Positions 62,296 through 64,000 of a DNA stretch of 64,000 nt are shown piece by piece. Numbering within the stretch: position 1 is the stretch's first letter; each line of letters begins with the position of its first letter. The stretch is taken from the NCBI RefSeq assembly GCF_001570725.1, contig NZ_BCNV01000006.1, positions 1 through 64,000 of the forward strand. The letters run 5' to 3'. The notes beneath the pieces are model-generated. The model was not told where the DNA came from and searched no databases. It saw nothing but the letters and a program-made list of their open reading frames with translations. The position numbers were made by a program, and so were the translations under genes. The DNA is from Paenibacillus amylolyticus (GTDB lineage Bacteria > Bacillota > Bacilli > Paenibacillales > Paenibacillaceae).

Positions 62296-62820
62296 TTGCA
62301 GATTGATATACAAAAGCTTTATGACAAATATATAACGTTAAACATTCCTAATCCATTCACTTTAGAGCAGATCCATGATCGACTAACACAGAAATACTAC
62401 GCTGAGAAGGTCGATTTAGAAGAGTTTTCTGACTTGCGTAACGACCCTTATGCCGGATTCGATCAGGCGGTTGCAGCTTATGTATTTAAGGATGAGAGGG
62501 GAACTAAGCAATTAATTAGCCTGAACAAGGATGAAGATATCCATGAGCCACTAGAATTTGCATGGATAATTGAATCTACTGTGCGAGGATTTTCTCTTGT
62601 ATTAAATCTTGAAATCGACGTATTTTATGGGATGGAAGAGAGTGAGATGACTCTTGGTAATCAACGTTTTGAGGAATATCTGATCCTACTCTATTTAACA
62701 GGTTACATTGAGTTTGAAAATGATTACTTCATAAATCCTTTGCGTGCTCGTTATCGAGAGGGATACAGACTTCGTTATTTTGGCATGCAGAACGGTGATG
62801 ATAACTATCTATATGAATAG
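62296..62820 (+). CDS. Protein of unknown function
   Basis: 174 residues from a TTG 8 bp after GAGG. It is soluble, acidic, and mixed alpha/beta. There are no cysteine or catalytic motifs I recognise: it runs LYDKYITLNIPNPFTLEQIHDRLTQ, EPLEFAWIIESTVRGF, then FEEYLILLYLTGYIEF. It lies between the two Spo0E-like genes and its end overlaps a 45-codon ORF by 8 bp, so these small genes may be transcribed together. AT-rich like the neighbouring receptors. Confidence 0.65.
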   Translation: MQIDIQKLYDKYITLNIPNPFTLEQIHDRLTQKYYAEKVDLEEFSDLRNDPYAGFDQAVAAYVFKDERGTKQLISLNKDEDIHEPLEFAWIIESTVRGFSLVLNLEIDVFYGMEESEMTLGNQRFEEYLILLYLTGYIEFENDYFINPLRARYREGYRLRYFGMQNGDDNYLYE

Positions 62821-62950
62821 ATTACTTTCTGATAAAGTTATTAACTTTTTGGAGAGAAAGGTACCAAAAACACGTGGGGAAAAAATGATAATATATGCAT
62901 TGCTCACTTTGGTGTCAATTGATTTGAGCTTTCTCGAATACGATATGTAG
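62813..62950 (+). CDS. Possible 45-residue protein overlapping the preceding gene
   Basis: ATG at 62813 lies inside the last codons of the preceding gene (ATGAATAG). The predicted protein has a basic start and middle (NRLLSDKVINFLERKVPKTRGEK in two pieces), then a hydrophobic MIIYALLTLVSIDLSFL and a short acidic tail EYDM. It could be a translation-coupled small protein or even a peptide precursor, since a basic stretch before a hydrophobic segment is present, but the tail is very short. It has no homolog I recognise, so it may be a chance ORF. Confidence 0.35.
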   Translation: MNRLLSDKVINFLERKVPKTRGEKMIIYALLTLVSIDLSFLEYDM

Positions 62951-63130
62951 ACATGCTATAAATGTCTATGCCCCACATCTTGTAGAGATGAGGAGAGTTC
63001 ATGTCTCCATGCAAAATGCTTGATGTTGAAAGTATCTCGATGTAAATAAATATTTTATTCTGCAAAGGAATAAAATATGAATTTTTTGGCAATGTATCCT
63101 AAAATGTTATACAAAGAGGGGGTGCATGCT

Positions 63131-63319
63131 ATGAGTGAACCGAGGCAGATCAAAGATAAAATCGAACGGAATAGGCAAGAGTTAAGTCGTTTGGCGGAGA
63201 ATCATGGCATGCAAGACAACAAAGTCCTTCAACAATCGATGCTACTGGATGAACTGATTAATGAGTATAATCGTTTTAAATATAAGACCGGGTTTATGAA
63301 TAGACAACCGATTGCATAA
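63131..63319 (+). CDS. Spo0E-like sporulation regulatory protein (aspartyl-phosphate phosphatase family)
   Basis: About 62 residues from the ATG at 63131, preceded by GAGGGGGTGCATGCT; longer in-frame starts exist but this one matches its paralog at 62085. The family motif is KVLQQSMLLDELINEYNRF, with EPRQIKDKIERNRQELSRLAENHG before it. It should act on Spo0A~P. The two copies are a tandem duplication. The gene ends inside the stem of its own terminator at 63303. Confidence 0.83.
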   Translation: MSEPRQIKDKIERNRQELSRLAENHGMQDNKVLQQSMLLDELINEYNRFKYKTGFMNRQPIA

Positions 63320-63336
63320 TGCAGTCGGTTGTTTTT
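63303..63336 (+). terminator. Terminator overlapping the end of the second Spo0E-like gene
   Basis: Stem ACAACCGA-TTGCA / TGCAG-TCGGTTGT followed by TTTTT. The stop codon TAA is inside the hairpin. Confidence 0.8.
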
Positions 63337-63421
63337 AGTTGGAGTATATGGGGTGGAGTAGAATGGGAGAGAGGCTCCGTTCGTTCCAAGCCTAAAGCCA
63401 ATAGAGCTAATAAAGATAAAC

Positions 63422-63460
63422 AAGACTCCAAAACCACGTAGAAGTGGAATTGGAGTCTTT
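63422..63460. terminator. Terminator downstream of the ABC permease gene
   Basis: Stem AAGACTCCAA-AACCAC / GTGGAA-TTGGAGTCTT with loop GTAGAA. On the minus strand it lies just beyond the permease stop at 63469. Confidence 0.65.
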
Positions 63461-63468
63461 GGACTGTC

Positions 63469-64000
63469 TCAATTCATTCGTGCCTCAAGTCGTCTTGCGA
63501 CAATAGACAGTGCGTAGTTGATGACAAAATACAATACGGCTGCAAGCAGCAGGGCCGGGATGATGTAATCGAAACTTTGACCGCCAAGGATCTGCACGTT
63601 GTGCATCAGCTCCGGCAGGGAGATGATGATCGCCAGTGATGTATCCTTCAGAAGCGAGATGAACTGGCTGACCATCGGTGGGGACATGCGGCGTAGCGCC
63701 TGTGGCATGATAATGCCACCGAGAGTCTGCATGTAGCTCAGGCCCGAGGAGCGGGCAGCTTCCACCTGGCCACGCTCAACGGACTTCAGACCGCTACGGA
63801 CGATCTCAGCGATCATCGCGCCTTCGAACAGACTCAGTCCAACGACCGTGGACCAGAAGACGGACATTTTGATCCCGAGCTGTGGAAGTACGATGTGGAT
63901 GAAGAAAATGATGAGCAGCAGCGGTAGATTCCGGATCGTATCCACGATCACCGCCACGATCTGCGACAGAATGGGGATACGGGTAAACCGCAACGTACCC
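63469..64000 (-). CDS. Amino acid ABC transporter permease, His/Glu/Gln/Arg type (5' end beyond window)
   Basis: At least 177 residues; the frame stays open to the window edge, so the first helices are missing. Membrane helices and the docking loop VERGQVEAARSSGLSYMQTLGGIIMPQALRRM (EAA motif in EAARSSG) are typical of HisMQ/GlnP-type permeases, with DTIRNLPLLLIIFFIHIVLP at the visible start and SLLKDTSLAIIISLPELM later. It would import a polar amino acid with a binding protein and an ATPase encoded further right. Confidence 0.9.
   Translation of the reverse strand, partial: GTLRFTRIPILSQIVAVIVDTIRNLPLLLIIFFIHIVLPQLGIKMSVFWSTVVGLSLFEGAMIAEIVRSGLKSVERGQVEAARSSGLSYMQTLGGIIMPQALRRMSPPMVSQFISLLKDTSLAIIISLPELMHNVQILGGQSFDYIIPALLLAAVLYFVINYALSIVARRLEARMN

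Noticed and set aside
58933-63319. Prophage arbitrium (AimR-AimP) locus
   Set aside because: No phage integrase, repressor or structural gene is in the window; the neighbours are sporulation-type and metabolic genes, so a chromosomal AloR-type system is preferred.

Overview
The window looks like a chromosomal segment of a Paenibacillus-type member of the Bacillota. It opens with the 3' end of a 23S rRNA gene, a 5S rRNA and a block of 17 tRNA genes of the kind that follows rRNA operons in Bacillales. Strong purine-rich ribosome binding sites, frequent TTG and GTG starts, a sporulation-type diadenylate cyclase, a GerM-like lipoprotein and Spo0E-like genes agree with a Gram-positive endospore former. 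The AimR/AloR-like receptors, the copper-amine-oxidase stalk domains and the heparinase/DUF2264/GH88 genes point to Paenibacillus. No phage, transposase, CRISPR array or plasmid gene was seen.

Layout: 1-1.9 kb rRNA/tRNA. 2-6.3 kb a short-chain dehydrogenase-like gene and an iron-siderophore module (binding lipoprotein plus an AraC regulator with its own binding-protein domain, both with Fur boxes). 6.5-14.3 kb a secreted CYTH-like protein, a LysR regulator and a four-gene Fe(III)-type ABC operon that ends in a beta-CASP-like metallohydrolase. 14.4-18 kb cell-envelope genes (GerMN lipoprotein, amidase, serine hydrolase). 18.2-25.3 kb two chemoreceptors, a DUF2087/GIY-YIG protein and azlCD. 25.4-31.5 kb a glycan-degradation cluster (SGNH esterase, heparinase II/III-like, DUF2264, GH88). 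31.5-36.6 kb a possible structured RNA, a methyltransferase, a protein built of nine BIG2 repeats, and an AT-rich stretch with an unknown secreted protein and a frameshifted small membrane gene. 36.6-38.3 kb chromate transporter halves with an Lrp regulator. 38.5-40.3 kb a two-component system. 40.4-43.1 kb a second iron-siderophore module. 43.3-45.6 kb a NreA-like GAF protein, an Fnr with C-terminal cysteines and an acetyltransferase. 45.7-46.4 kb a 51-residue gene behind a perfect Fur box and a small membrane protein. 46.5-52.5 kb a secreted protein, CdaS, leucine dehydrogenase and a third chemoreceptor. 52.6-58.7 kb redox and transport genes with divergent LysR and TetR regulators. 58.9-63.3 kb two paralogous HTH-TPR receptors, one with an overlapping 43-codon secreted peptide gene, followed by two Spo0E-like genes. 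The last gene is an amino-acid ABC permease cut by the window edge.

The most striking system is the receptor/peptide locus at 58.9-63.3 kb. A receptor overlaps a tiny gene with a signal-peptide-like N-terminus and a short HVHGGGGL tail. A tandem paralog has the same promoter architecture but no visible peptide. Two candidate Spo0A phosphorelay phosphatases lie just downstream. From memory this matches the AloR-AloP (AimR-related) peptide quorum sensing described in Paenibacillus polymyxa. Other notable signals are three copies of a palindromic MITE-like repeat, a canonical -1 slippery heptamer in a small membrane gene, a long-range stem in a 389-bp gene-free region, and a Fur-controlled 51-residue gene. 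All assignments come from reading motifs and gene order; no database search was run.
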